DNA of 41,582 nt from Parcubacteria group bacterium GW2011_GWA1_40_21. Its GTDB lineage: Bacteria; Patescibacteriota; Minisyncoccia; Phycocordibacterales; GWA1-40-21. The notes below the pieces were generated by a model. The model was given only the letters and a program-made list of their open reading frames with translations. It searched no databases and was not told where the DNA came from. Shown here piece by piece: positions 26,997 through 38,500 of this stretch. The DNA lies in assembly GCA_000996205.1 (NCBI GenBank), contig LBYO01000003.1:1-41582 (forward strand). Direction: 5' to 3'. The position numbers were made by a program, and so were the translations under genes. Each line of letters opens with the position of its first letter. Position 1 is the first letter of the stretch.

Positions 26997-28400
26997 ATGT
27001 TCTTGTATAAAAAGACCAAAATTTGCTTGTTTTTACTCGGTTTATTTTTTGTTTTGATTTTCTTCGGCTACAATGACATTTCAACGGCGCAGACAACCAG
27101 CGATCCCGTTTCGGCAAAAGAGGAGGAACTTAAAAAAGAACTTGAAAATATTGAAAAGGAGATTTTGATTCAAAATGAGATACTCAAATCAAAACAAAGG
27201 GAATCTGTTTCCATTGAAAGAGACATCTCTATTTTAAACGCTAAGATTAAAGAAGCTCAACTCAATATAAAAGCCAAAAACATCAAAATTAGCGGTCTTT
27301 CCAAGGACATATCGGTTAAATCAAAAGATATAGAGAATCTTGAGAAGAAAATTAAAAAAGGGAAAGATTCAATAGGGGATCTTCTCCGCAAGTCTTATCA
27401 GATAGACGACACATCTCTCATAACAATGGCGTTAAGCGACAATGACTTATCGCAATTTTTTATAGACATAGATTCATTTGATTCAATCAAAAGATCGCTT
27501 CAGACTACTCTTGACGATGTGAGAGAGACAAAAGATGAGACTGAAAAGCAAAAGGAATCTTTAAGCGCGAGGAAAGACCAGGAGACTGATGCGAAAGTAG
27601 CCATAGAATCCGACAAGAGAAAGGTGGAGAAGAACGAAGGCGAGAAGAAGCAGCTTTTGAGCATTAACAAGCAACAGGAAAAAGCTTACAAAGAAATATT
27701 GAAAGAAAGGGAAGAAAAAGCGGCCCAAATAAGAACCGCCCTTTTTGATCTTCGCGATAGCGCAGCCATTCCTTTCGGCAAGGCGCTTGAATATGCCAAT
27801 TTGGCGGCGACAAAGACAGGTGTAAGGCCGGCTTTTTTGCTAGCAATTTTGCAGCAAGAAAGCAATTTGGGGAAAAATGTCGGCACTTGCAATAGGGCGC
27901 AAGACACAAAAAAATGGCTTGATATTATGCCCGGTCCGACTGAATATCAAGTCTATCTGCAGAATAAAAAAAGTTGCAAAAAAGCAAAAACCGCCTGTTC
28001 TTCTCGTGATGACCGGACGCCATTTATTGATATTATGGCGAGTCTGGGCAGAAGCCCGGACAATACTCCTCTTTCTTGTCCTATCTCGTCGGCGGGTCCT
28101 TGGGGCGGCGCTATGGGACCGGCGCAGTTTATTCCTTCAACATGGCAATTGTTTAAAGAAAGAATAGCGAGCATAGTCGGCAAGCCTGTCCCAGACCCGT
28201 GGGAACCTAAAGATGCCATAATCGCTTCAGCCCTTTACCTTAGCGACTTGGGAGCCGATGGCGGAAGTTACAGCGCCCAAAAAAAAGCCGCTTGTAAATA
28301 TTACGGATCGGGCGGAGCCTCGTGTTCTTACGGCAATCAGGTAATGGCTAAGGCGCAAAATATCCAGGAAACAATGATTGATATTTTACAAGGGAGTTAA
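26997..28400 (+). CDS. Secreted coiled-coil protein with C-terminal lytic transglycosylase domain
   Basis: Signal peptide, long coiled coil, then FLLAILQQESNLG...GAMGPAQFIPSTWQLF...DAIIASALYLSDLGA. Confidence 0.85.
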   Translation: MFLYKKTKICLFLLGLFFVLIFFGYNDISTAQTTSDPVSAKEEELKKELENIEKEILIQNEILKSKQRESVSIERDISILNAKIKEAQLNIKAKNIKISGLSKDISVKSKDIENLEKKIKKGKDSIGDLLRKSYQIDDTSLITMALSDNDLSQFFIDIDSFDSIKRSLQTTLDDVRETKDETEKQKESLSARKDQETDAKVAIESDKRKVEKNEGEKKQLLSINKQQEKAYKEILKEREEKAAQIRTALFDLRDSAAIPFGKALEYANLAATKTGVRPAFLLAILQQESNLGKNVGTCNRAQDTKKWLDIMPGPTEYQVYLQNKKSCKKAKTACSSRDDRTPFIDIMASLGRSPDNTPLSCPISSAGPWGGAMGPAQFIPSTWQLFKERIASIVGKPVPDPWEPKDAIIASALYLSDLGADGGSYSAQKKAACKYYGSGGASCSYGNQVMAKAQNIQETMIDILQGS

Positions 28401-28402
28401 AG

Positions 28403-28514
28403 AAGGTTGTGGGTAGTAGGTTATAGACGGTAGGTTTTTAGGAGAAGAAATTATTTAGAGATTTTTCTTATCTGCAACTCTTACCTACAACCTACTACCT
28501 AACACCTACAACCT
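28403..28514. repeat. Inverted 7-mer arrays 5' of rpmE
   Basis: aaggttgtgggtagtaggttatagacggtaggttttt ... cttacctacaacctactacctaacacctacaacctatt. Confidence 0.8.
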
Positions 28515-28522
28515 ATTTTCGC

Positions 28523-28550
28523 TTGCGCGATATTTTTTTTGTGTTATGTT
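28523..28550 (+). promoter_or_regulatory. rpmE promoter TTGCGC-16-TATGTT, ATG 8 nt downstream
   Basis: Read directly from sequence. Confidence 0.5.
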
Positions 28551-28558
28551 TATCAAAT

Positions 28559-28789
28559 ATGAAAAAAGATATACACCCGAAATATTTTGATAAAGCGGAA
28601 GTTTCTTGCGCCTGTGGCGCTAAATATGATTTTGGCTCAACCAAAGAGAAAATCAGCATTGAAATTTGCGGTCATTGCCACCCCTTTTATACTGGAACTG
28701 AAAAGATGATGGACACAGCCGGCAGGGTAGAAAAATTCAAAGCCAGAAAGGCGGCGGCCGGGACAAAGAAGACAGCGAAGAAGAAATAA
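28559..28789 (+). CDS. rpmE: 50S ribosomal protein L31 (zinc-binding type)
   Basis: [46 protein letters not shown]. Confidence 0.95.
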   Translation: MKKDIHPKYFDKAEVSCACGAKYDFGSTKEKISIEICGHCHPFYTGTEKMMDTAGRVEKFKARKAAAGTKKTAKKK

Positions 28790-28855
28790 CTTATTTCGCA
28801 AAATCACAAAGACTGAACACCTCGCTGTTTGGTTTTTTTGGTTCTAATATTTTGA

Positions 28856-28976
28856 GAAGGTTGTAGGTAGTAGGCTTTAGGTAGTAGGTTTTTATGAAAG
28901 AGAGGAGGAGGATTGTTCACATATCTTTTGTCTTACCTGCTTTCTTGCCTACTACCTACTACCTACAACCTAAAAA
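28856..28976. repeat. Inverted 7-mer arrays 3' of rpmE / 5' of prfA
   Basis: gaaggttgtaggtagtaggctttaggtagtaggttttt ... cttgcctactacctactacctacaacctaaaaac. Confidence 0.8.
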
Positions 28977-28979
28977 CAT

Positions 28980-29936
28980 ATGACTGACATTGAAAAATTT
29001 AAAAAAAATAAGAAGACCGCGTTTCTAGCGGAGGAATACGAAAGACTCTCAAAAGAAGAGAGGGGTATTTTGGAAATGTCCGAAAAAGATCCGACTGTGG
29101 CTGAATTGGCACGAGAGGAGTCGGATGTTTTAAGAACCCAAAAGGAAGGCATTTTAAAGGAGATGGAAAGCATACTTACGGAAGAATCGGCGGAAGAAGA
29201 ATTTCCGAATGAAATAATTCTTGAAGTAAGAGCGGGGGCTGGAGGCGAGGAGGCGGCGCTTTTTGCCCAGACTTTGGCTAATATGTATAAAAAATATGCC
29301 GATTCAAAAGGGTGGTCATTTTCAGTCGTCAACGAGTCAAAAACTTCTCTCGGCGGTTATAAAGAGGCCGTTTTTGAAATAAGGGGGAAAAATGTTTACC
29401 AAGAATTGCGTTTTGAAACGGGCGTGCATAGGATACAGAGAGTGCCGGAAACGGAGAAAATGGGCAGAGTCCACACTTCCACGGCTTCAGTGGCTATTTT
29501 GCCGATTAGAAAGAAAACTTCAGTTGAAATAAAACCTACCGACATTGAAATTGAGTTTTCAAGATCAGGTGGAGCCGGAGGGCAGAATGTCAACAAGGTT
29601 GAGACGGCCGTGAGGCTCATACACAAACCGACCGGCATTGATGTCCGCTCAACCGCCGAACGAAGCCAGCAGAAAAACAGAGAAAAAGCGATGAGTATAC
29701 TTGTCGCCAAATTGGAAGTCTTGAAAGAAGAAGAAGAGGCGAAAAAATACTCCGCCGAAAGGAAAGAGCAGGTGGGAACAGCCGACCGTTCCGAAAAGAT
29801 AAGAACATACAACATCTTGCAAGATAGGATTACCGACCATAGGATAAAAGAGTCATGGCACAATATTGAAAAAATACTCGCGGGCGAAATCGGACCGATA
29901 ATTAAGGCGATGGGGAGAAGCGGTAGAAGTTTATAA
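28980..29936 (+). CDS. prfA: Peptide chain release factor 1
   Basis: [55 protein letters not shown]. Confidence 0.94.
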   Translation: MTDIEKFKKNKKTAFLAEEYERLSKEERGILEMSEKDPTVAELAREESDVLRTQKEGILKEMESILTEESAEEEFPNEIILEVRAGAGGEEAALFAQTLANMYKKYADSKGWSFSVVNESKTSLGGYKEAVFEIRGKNVYQELRFETGVHRIQRVPETEKMGRVHTSTASVAILPIRKKTSVEIKPTDIEIEFSRSGGAGGQNVNKVETAVRLIHKPTGIDVRSTAERSQQKNREKAMSILVAKLEVLKEEEEAKKYSAERKEQVGTADRSEKIRTYNILQDRITDHRIKESWHNIEKILAGEIGPIIKAMGRSGRSL

Positions 29937-30055
29937 AGTCCGTAAAGTCAGCAAAGTAAGAATGGTTAATATCAAATTTAAAATTTCAAATTCTGAATGA
30001 CTTAATTTCAAATTCAAAATTTTTATTTGATTCAAAATTTTTTTGCCTTTAATTG

Positions 30056-30173
30056 ATAACCCCAAATTACGAAATGCAAAAAATTCAGGTCCTCGGGTCG
30101 CAAAAGCTATTTGTTTTTAAATGTTTTTGCTCAACCAGACCTGAATTTTTTGCATTTCGTAATTTGGGGTTAT
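30056..30173 (+). repeat. Palindromic element family A, copy 2
   Basis: ataaccccaaattacgaaatgcaaaaaattcaggtc ... gacctgaattttttgcatttcgtaatttggggttat, near-perfect arms. Confidence 0.92.
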
Positions 30174-30252
30174 AAACTTGATAACTTTACAAACTTTATA
30201 ACTGGTTCAAAAAATTTGCAATAAGGTTGATTATTTGTTAGGCTGTTTTTAT

Positions 30253-30975
30253 ATGGAAGAAGTAAAAAATACGAAAAATTCCGATGAAATTATAGAGGAA
30301 ATGTTCAAAGCCGGCGCTCATTTCGGCTATTCAAGGTCAAGAAGGCATCCAACTGCTTCACCTTATATTTTCGGCGTTAAAAATCGCGTGGAGATTTTTG
30401 ATTTGGCAAAAACGGCGGACCTTCTCAAAAACGCCTTGGATTTCGTTTCGGGCCTCGCCAAAGAAGACCGTCAGATTTTGTTTGTTGGCGGCAAAAACGA
30501 AGCTAGAGATTTGATAAAGAACGCGGCGATTTCAATTGATATGCCTTATGTCGCGGGAAGATGGATAGGCGGGACATTTACAAATTTTCCCGAAATCAAG
30601 AAAAGAATTTCAAAGCTGGAAGAGCTTACAAAGCAAAGAGAGAAAGGGGAATTGTCAAAATACACAAAGAAAGAACGGCTTGTAATAGACAGAAATATAG
30701 CCAATCTGGAAAGATTTTTTTCAGGTCTTTTATTGATGAAAGAGATGCCTAAAGCTATTTTTGTGATTGATCCTAAAAATGAAGCAATCGCCGTGACGGA
30801 AGCCAAAAAAATGGGAATTCCCGTTATCGCTTTGGCCGGTTCCGACTGCGACATTAAGGATGTTGATTATCCCATAGCTGCTAACGACTCTTCCATTTCA
30901 AGCATATCTTTCTTTGTCAGCGAAATAGTCAACGCGTATAAGAAAAACAAGGGATCTTCCAATAAGAAGGCTTAA
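30253..30975 (+). CDS. rpsB: 30S ribosomal protein S2
   Basis: [32 protein letters not shown]...[21 protein letters not shown]. Confidence 0.96.
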   Translation: MEEVKNTKNSDEIIEEMFKAGAHFGYSRSRRHPTASPYIFGVKNRVEIFDLAKTADLLKNALDFVSGLAKEDRQILFVGGKNEARDLIKNAAISIDMPYVAGRWIGGTFTNFPEIKKRISKLEELTKQREKGELSKYTKKERLVIDRNIANLERFFSGLLLMKEMPKAIFVIDPKNEAIAVTEAKKMGIPVIALAGSDCDIKDVDYPIAANDSSISSISFFVSEIVNAYKKNKGSSNKKA

Positions 30976-30987
30976 CTTCAATAATTC

Positions 30988-31017
30988 AATTTGATTGTCA
31001 GATCAGACAATCAAATT
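30988..31017 (+). promoter_or_regulatory. 12-bp perfect stem-loop between rpsB and tsf
   Basis: aatttgattgtc-agatca-gacaatcaaatt, no U-tract. Confidence 0.55.
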
Positions 31018-31038
31018 AGTTAACAGTCTTCCTCACAT

Positions 31039-31638
31039 ATGAATAACAAAATGATTACCATGGAACAGATAAAAGAATTGCGTGACAAAACGGAAGTTTC
31101 CGTAATGCAGTGCAAAAAAGCTCTTGAAGAGGCGGGGGGCGATATGGACAAGGCTCTCATAATTTTGCGCAAAAAAGGTTCTGATATAGCCTCCAAGAAG
31201 TCGGACAGAACATTGGGTTCCGGCAGAATAGCTTCCTATGTTCACGGAAACGGAAGCATCGGGTCGCTTGTGGAATTGAGGAGCGAAACTGATTTTGTGT
31301 CAAAAAATGACCAATTTTACGCTCTAGCTTACGATATAGCTATGCAAGTCGCGGCCGCTAATCCGACATATCTAAAAAGGGAAGATGTAGCTGAAGAAGA
31401 AAAGAAGAAGATTTTGGAGGTTTTTGAAAAAGAAGTAATCGGGAAACCCGAAGAGATTAAAGATAAAATCCTCAAAGGCAAGCTGGACTCCTATTTAGCC
31501 GATAAGATTCTGTTGGAACAGCCGTTTGTGAAAGACGGCGGCGTAAAGATAAAAGACCTGATTGAATCCGCTATACAGAAATTTGGGGAAAAAATTGAAA
31601 TAGCGAGGTTCGCCAGGTTCAATGTTTTGGAAAAATAA
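31039..31638 (+). CDS. tsf: Translation elongation factor Ts
   Basis: IKELRDKTEVSVMQCKKALEEAGGDMDKALIILRKKG. Confidence 0.96.
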   Translation: MNNKMITMEQIKELRDKTEVSVMQCKKALEEAGGDMDKALIILRKKGSDIASKKSDRTLGSGRIASYVHGNGSIGSLVELRSETDFVSKNDQFYALAYDIAMQVAAANPTYLKREDVAEEEKKKILEVFEKEVIGKPEEIKDKILKGKLDSYLADKILLEQPFVKDGGVKIKDLIESAIQKFGEKIEIARFARFNVLEK

Positions 31639-31640
31639 TT

Positions 31641-32012
31641 ATGCTTACGATAATCTTCATACTCTCTCTGTTCTCAATCGCGGCAATCATCAGTTGGAAG
31701 ATGATAGAAGAAAAAAAATCAAAAATGTTTTTCTTTTCAAACTTGCGCAAGTGCGCGGATGAAGCGGTGGAAAAAACCGTCAACGGCGCGAAAAATCGCT
31801 TTTCTGTTTTAAATAAAAAAAATGCCAAATTGTTCGTGGCTTTTGCGGGGAATTCAATACTTAACGGCGTTTCAAGCGTCAAAAGAAAAACTTACTTGAA
31901 AAAATTAAAATTTCTGGATTCTCTCATGGCCGGAGGAAATTTAAAGAAAAAAGGTTCAGCTTCATTCTTTTTGAAGAATGTGTCAGAATACAAAGGCAAA
32001 TATACCAAGTAG
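31641..32012 (+). CDS. Hypothetical protein with N-terminal TM segment
   Basis: MLTIIFILSLFSIAAIISWKMIEEKKSK...; starts 2 nt after tsf stop. Confidence 0.65.
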   Translation: MLTIIFILSLFSIAAIISWKMIEEKKSKMFFFSNLRKCADEAVEKTVNGAKNRFSVLNKKNAKLFVAFAGNSILNGVSSVKRKTYLKKLKFLDSLMAGGNLKKKGSASFFLKNVSEYKGKYTK

Positions 32013-32049
32013 CCGACGGTAAATAAAAAGTTATTTTTTTGGATTTCTC

Positions 32050-32122
32050 GCCACCCTAGCTCAGTTGGTAGAGCAACGCTTTTGTAAAGCGAAGGTCGTC
32101 AGTTCAAGTCTGACGGGTGGCT
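32050..32122 (+). tRNA. tRNA-Thr (anticodon TGT)
   Basis: gccaccc/gggtggc acceptor, gctc/gagc D-stem, loop tttgtaa, gtcag/ctgac T-stem with ttcaagt loop; CCA not encoded. Confidence 0.92.
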
Positions 32123-32566
32123 CACTCAAATAGGTTTTAGTGATTAGGTTGCAGGTGGTAGGTTTCGTAAACAGAGTTTAGGGATTTAAGCAATGGAAAA
32201 TTTAGAAATTCACAAATGTCCTTTATAAAACATAAAGGACATTTTATCAAGGACAATATTTATCATGTCCTTAAGAATTATTTATTAAATAAAAAAGTTC
32301 ATAAAGCCCATAAAGATATAAAGATAATTCTCAATTTTCATTGAATTTACACTTTTAAAAGTTTCAAATGATTGGAAATTGATCATTTCTAATTTGCCCA
32401 CTTTAACTTTATAACTTGATAAACTTCCCACTCCTACTTTTAAGGTTATCCCCAGCAGCTTGCATCCTCTGATAGCTGTATTATAATAAAACTAATATTG
32501 ACTTCTCATAAGTCAAGTCGTTTTATTTTTAAAAAAGTTTTTTAATAATTTAATAATTTTTATTTT

Positions 32567-35500
32567 ATGCGTAATTTGAAAAGTTTTTTTCTGTCGGCGA
32601 CGGCTTTTTTGCTGTTGCTGTTTTTATTTATCAATTTCTTCTTTTCTCCTAATTTTGCCGAAGCGGCGATCACGGTGCAAGCTCCACCCATTGACAGATT
32701 TTTCCAAAGCCCGACGGTGGGTGGAGGAGCAATCCTTCCTCTTACCAGTTTTATGCTGGTTCAATCCAGCGGTTCTGACACTTTGTCTAAAGTAGGTGTC
32801 CAGCTTTTCGCTTCTTCAACCGTAAGTCAGGGCGAGATTTCCAGAGTTTCGCTTTGGAAAGAGTCGGGAGCGACTCCGGGTTTTCAGATAAGCCAAGATC
32901 TTTTTGTCAGTGGCGCCGCTTCAGGGACGCCCATGGTGGACGGCACTTTGATTGTTCTTTCCCCGACAACGCCGGTTTCAATAGCTTCCACCCCGTCTGA
33001 ATTTTATGTTGTCGCGTCAACCACCGCCGTAAGCGGAATTACCAACGGTCACGGTTTTGATTTAAGAATGCAAAATAATTACGCCAGCACCACTTCGGGC
33101 GGTATCGGTTTGGCTTTCAATCCGGGCAAGAAAGTGACGCTTAATCAATCAGCCGCGCTTAAGATAAGCGAAGTGAAAGCCGGTTCAACGGGCAACGCGG
33201 GAGACGAATTCGTTGAACTTTACAACACCGGAGAAGCCGATATAAATCTCGCGGATCTTCCTCTAAACTTGCACACTTTTTATTCCACTCCTAACGGCAG
33301 TTCCACTCCTGTCGCTCTTACTTATTATAAAAGAATAATACCTAGCCACGGCTTTTTCTTAATCGGTTCGCAGATAGGATATAGCGGCGCGACCCCGCTT
33401 GATGCTGTCTTCGCGACCAGCAGTTTCAGCGCATTCAACGCGAACGGCGGTGTGTCAATCGCCACGAGTTCGGGAATTGCCGCCACGACTACGGCCATAG
33501 ACAGGATCGCGTGGGGCAGTCAGTCGTTGGCGAACGGAGAAGGTCCTTCTCTGCCGGCGGATTTGGCCAATGATAAGAGTTATGAACGGAAAGCCAGCAC
33601 CACTTCAACTAATGTGTCAATGGCTTCCGGCGGAATGGACGCGTCTAAAGGTAATGGTGTAGACAACAATGACAACAGACTGGACAATGATGGAAACGCC
33701 ACCGACGCGGGAGATTTCATTGAGCAGAGTGGCGCGGGAATAAATCCTCAAAATTCCAACAGTCCCGTTGAATTTCCTTTTGGCGGAGGCGGGGGTCCTG
33801 ATATGTCATCGCCACAAGTGATGGGTTCTTATCCTTCAGACGGAATGACCGGCGTACCGGTTGATTTTTCTTTCATAGGTTTCGGGTTTAATAAGCCGAT
33901 GAGCTCAACGACCATAAACACGACAAATGTTACTCTTCAAGCCGGAGGAATAGGTGCTAATCTTTGTTCAAGTGTCACCTACAATCCATTTCCAAGCAAC
34001 TTTGAACCGTCGGCGAAATGCGTCGTCTCGGCTCTTTCTGCCGGCACGAGCTACACTTTTACCGTCGGAACGGGAGTCCAAGATATGTCAAACAATGCCC
34101 TTGATCAAAATTCGTTCACCGCAGGCAGTCAATCTTATACAGCGACATTCACGACCGGAGCCGCCAATCAGACATTCGCGAATACGATGCCTCCTTCCGT
34201 AATAGGAGTAAGTCCGTTTATGGGAGGCTTCAATATTCCCACCAATCTCGCTATGGTGTCCATTGAATTCAGTTCGGATATGAAAGTAAGCACGTTCAAT
34301 AACACGAACATCACTTTGGCCGCGGGCGCGACGAATGTTCCGCTCTCCAGTTTCTCTTTCGGCACTTCAACAGGCAAGAACTTGTTGCTGGCAACAATAA
34401 ACCCGTCCAGTCTTCCTTTGTCTTCAAACACGGCTTACACAATAACCGTTAAGACTGGTGTCCAAAATAGCAACAGCATATCTCTTCCAATGCAGTACAC
34501 ATCAACATTTACCACCAGCGCCCAAGCGGACAACTCCGCCCCTGTAATCGTGGGAGTCTTGCCGACCGCGGGCGCCACCATTGCCGCCAATACTAGCGAT
34601 TTCATTTTCACTTTTGACGATAACATTGACGCTTCTACCGCCACTTCCGGCGCGATTACGCTAGGCATTTCCGGCGGAGCCAATCTTCCGGGAAGCGTGA
34701 TGTACAATCCCGTCGCCAAGGAAGGTCATTTCATACCTAACAATGTTTTGCCAATTGGACAAAGCCTTGTTCTTACCATTAAAGGAGCATCAATAAAAAA
34801 TGTCTCCGGCGTATATCTCACTACCAATGTGACGAAAAATTATACCGTTGAAGCAACGAATTCCGACATCACCGCTCCATCAATCCTTTTCGCGAACGGC
34901 AACGAATTTAATCTAGCGATAACTTTCAGCGAGGCGGTGAATTCCACCGATGCCACCACTCTAGCCAATTATTCCTTGACTGTCAGCGGAACCGCCCAGA
35001 CTTTAAGTGGAATGGCCGGCAATATGTTAAGTTATGACGCCCAGACAAGGACAGTCAAACTGACAGGCGTTCGCCTTACTTCCAACGCTACTTTCGCGAT
35101 TACCGCCCAAAACATAAAAGATATGACAGGCAACACTATGACTTCAAATTCTTTTAGTGGCACCATTTCTTCCGCCTCGTCGCAGGGTTTTGTCGGTCCG
35201 GGTAGCTTCACTGGCTCCACTTTTGGAGAACAGAAGGATTTCAGTTCCTCTGGCATAGGATTTATGCCTCCTGTTCAAATCAAACCGTCAAGCAATTTCA
35301 TAAACGCTTCCAGCACTTACAATTTTGAATTGCCGATAGCCAAGCAGATAGATGCTAGCGGAACAATCGTGATTACTTTCCCATCTACCGCCGATTTCAG
35401 CATCTGTTGCGCCGCGACCACAAGCGCGAATAATCCTTTTATGACTTCGCAAAACAGCGATATAAACGGTCCGGGCGCGGGGACGATAGGAATTAAAACC

Positions 35501-38500
35501 ATTACCAAAGATTCAACGGCAAAAACAGTAACTCTGACTTTGGACGTGGCGACAAGGTCGGAGCTTTTTAACGGCAACACTGACACTCATGATTTCTTGC
35601 GGTTCGCCATTGCCGATATAAAAAATCCGTCAATACCGAAAGGTATAGATACTTCAGGATACAGCATTGACATAAAATCCAAGAAAGCCGACGGCACTCT
35701 TCTTGAATCATTCTCCGCCAACCCTGTCTATATAGGAGGGGGTTCTTCCGGTGGCGGCGCCACGACGACTGTCCGCGGAAAGGCGACAGGCAACGGTGGA
35801 AACCTGGTAAATATGAAAATCCATATGATGTCTTCGCTGACCGGCCTTGTTGACGCGACAACCAATACTTCCGGAGATTATCAATTCACCGATATTCCGG
35901 TGGGCAGTCAGATGCTTACAAACAATTTTGGAGGAGGAAGCCAATTCTTCTTGTTCACGGATCCGTTCATAAGCGGAATCAATGATTCAAACGGCGCAAC
36001 CACCACCGCGTTTTTCGGCGACAGTATGCCAACCCCGATTCAAGCGACTTCCACAAGCGTTATCACCAGAAATTTCGCTTTGACCGCCACTTCCTCGGCT
36101 ATCAATTTCAATATCAATGTTACGGCGTCAAGCGGCACTTTCGGCGCGACCGAACAGATTGATGTGTTCGCCGGAGGCCCGGGAAAGTTTGTTACCAGAA
36201 CTGTTACCCCGGGGAGCGGAACACTGACCAACACGCTTTTGACCACGATACCGATACCTCAAGTGAACGGTCATTGGGGCATCGGAATTGGTCCGGCTAT
36301 GCCTAAAGGTGTAGGCGAAATGATGGGGCCTATGCCACAGGTTGCTTGGTCTATGCCAAGACCTGTTGACATTACGGTTTCCGGTTGTCCTTCGGCTTGT
36401 ATAGCTACCGTAAACAATGTCGCTACGACTTCCAACTTATTTACTTTACTAAAAGCGGATAAACCGATAATCGGTTTGCTTCAGGACGCGAGCGGAAATG
36501 CGATTTCCGGCGCGATGGTGATGGCTTATTCGCCGACAGGTGGCTCGGGTAATCAGGCCCAAACTTCAGCTTCGGGTTCATTTTCTATAGGTGTCGCTCA
36601 AGGGTCTTATATGGTGGGAGCTTTTTCTCCGGGCATAGGCCAATCAAAAGAAATTACGGCGGTCGTTGATTCATCGGGCAATGTGTTTGTGAACGGCTCG
36701 CCGACGGCTTCCACGGGAGCGAGCGGAGCCAATCCTTTCATAATGAAGATGGTCAAGCCGGGTTATAAGATTACAGGCAGGGTGACTGACGGCACGAATC
36801 CTGTCGGAGGCGCTTCGGTTTACGCTTACAGAACGGACGGTCCCGGCCACGGTGACGCCATTACCGATTCTTCAACGGGAAATTACACGATTTACGCCGA
36901 CAACGGCGCGTGGAAAGTCGGCGCTTTCGTGCCGGGATTCGGTCCGATGGCGGAACAGACAGTTACGGTGGCGAGCGCCGACAAGACAGGGATAGACTTC
37001 GCGCCGGTTTCAGGAACGACTCTCTCGGTGCTTTCAGGAACTCTGTACGAAGATTTAGACAGCAATAATATTTACGCGACCGGCACGGAAGCCATTTCCG
37101 GCGCGGTGATCAGAGTTTCAGGAAGTGGCGGGGTGAATGAAGGCGTATCCGGCAGTGATGGTTCTTTCTCTATCAGAGTGCCTTCCGGGAGCGGATATTC
37201 CATTTCTGAAATTTTTCATCCTTCCTACGGCAGGATAGCGCCTTTGAATAGCGCCGGAACCGCTATCGGAATCCTAAACCTTACGGCTTCAACGACGCAA
37301 TACATAAGAGTTCCGGTCAGGAGGACGGTGACGGTTAATATCAAAGATTCAAGCGGCAGTCTTCTCACTGTGCCTAAAGCGTTCATTGATCTCTTTGATA
37401 ATGTGAGACAGACTGGTGTTCACGCAGAAATAACAAACGCTTCATCCACCACTATGTCAGTGCCGAATGGAGCCAGCACGACCATTCGCGCATTCATCCA
37501 AGGAATGCCATCGTCAAACATTTCCATCGCCGCGGTTGACAGCAATACTTTGATTCTAAGCGGAATCCTTGAAGTCAATGGAAACGAGGGAGTCAACATA
37601 ACGGTTGACACATCATCCAAATCAATGCGGACTGTTTCCGGAACTGTTTACAAAACAGCGGCCGGTAGTGGCAACGAACTGGCTGACGCATGGGTGCAAT
37701 TTATTGACAACACCAACGGAATCCGTGTCGGAACGCAGACATCTTCTTCCGGGGCTTACAGTTTGCAGTTGGCCGACGGGACATATAACGCGCAAGCTAT
37801 GAAGCCGGGATTTGTAGGAACTCCCTCGTCAGTTACGGTTGGCGCCAATATTACTCAAAACTTTGTTCTTACTCAATCAAATTTGACTATCTCGGGACAG
37901 GTGACAGCCGGAGGTTCGGCCGCTAAAGACGCTTTTGTTAGAGCTGAAAAAGCGGGCGGAGGAGAAGCTATAGGAAAGACCGATACCAGTGGAAATTACA
38001 CTCTTAATGTGACCGGCGGAACATGGCGAGTGTTTGCCTCGGCGGAAGGGTACAGTCAAGCAGGTTATGCGTCCAATCCCCTCATCGTAACGACGGGCTC
38101 GCAAAGCAATATTAATATCGCTTTGACCACGGCAGTTTCGCTCCAGACGAAGCTCGCGACATCCAACACTTTCACCGACACCTCGGCGGGCACATTTAAC
38201 GACAGCACTGTCGGAGTAAATATTCAGCTTGATTCAGGCACTCTCGGCTCGGCGGGAAGCAACGCTTATTTGACAGCTAGAGAGACGAGTAATATTCCAG
38301 ATACGGCCAGCGTAAATATCATCGGAGATAAAGCCAAAGACATAAGCGCCTATTCCGGTGGCAGTCAAGTGAAGAATCTCCAATCTGGAAAGACGGCTAC
38401 CGTTGATCTGACTTACACTAAGAGCGAGTTGACGGCAGACGGCATAACCACGACCGACAAGGTGAGCAAGCTTAGCATGGTCTCATACAGCGACGACAAG

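Noticed and set aside
28403-28976. Repeat arrays resembling a CRISPR
   Set aside because: Units are 7 bp, degenerate and contiguous with no unique spacers; no cas genes in the window.
29970-30050. AT-rich aaatttcaaattc repeats upstream of family A copy 2
   Set aside because: Low-complexity sequence without clear unit or arms beyond composition.
32216-32290. Hairpins aatgtccttta...taaaggacatt and aaggacaa...tgtcctt after the tRNA as an ncRNA
   Set aside because: Simple terminator-like hairpins; nothing supports a structured RNA.
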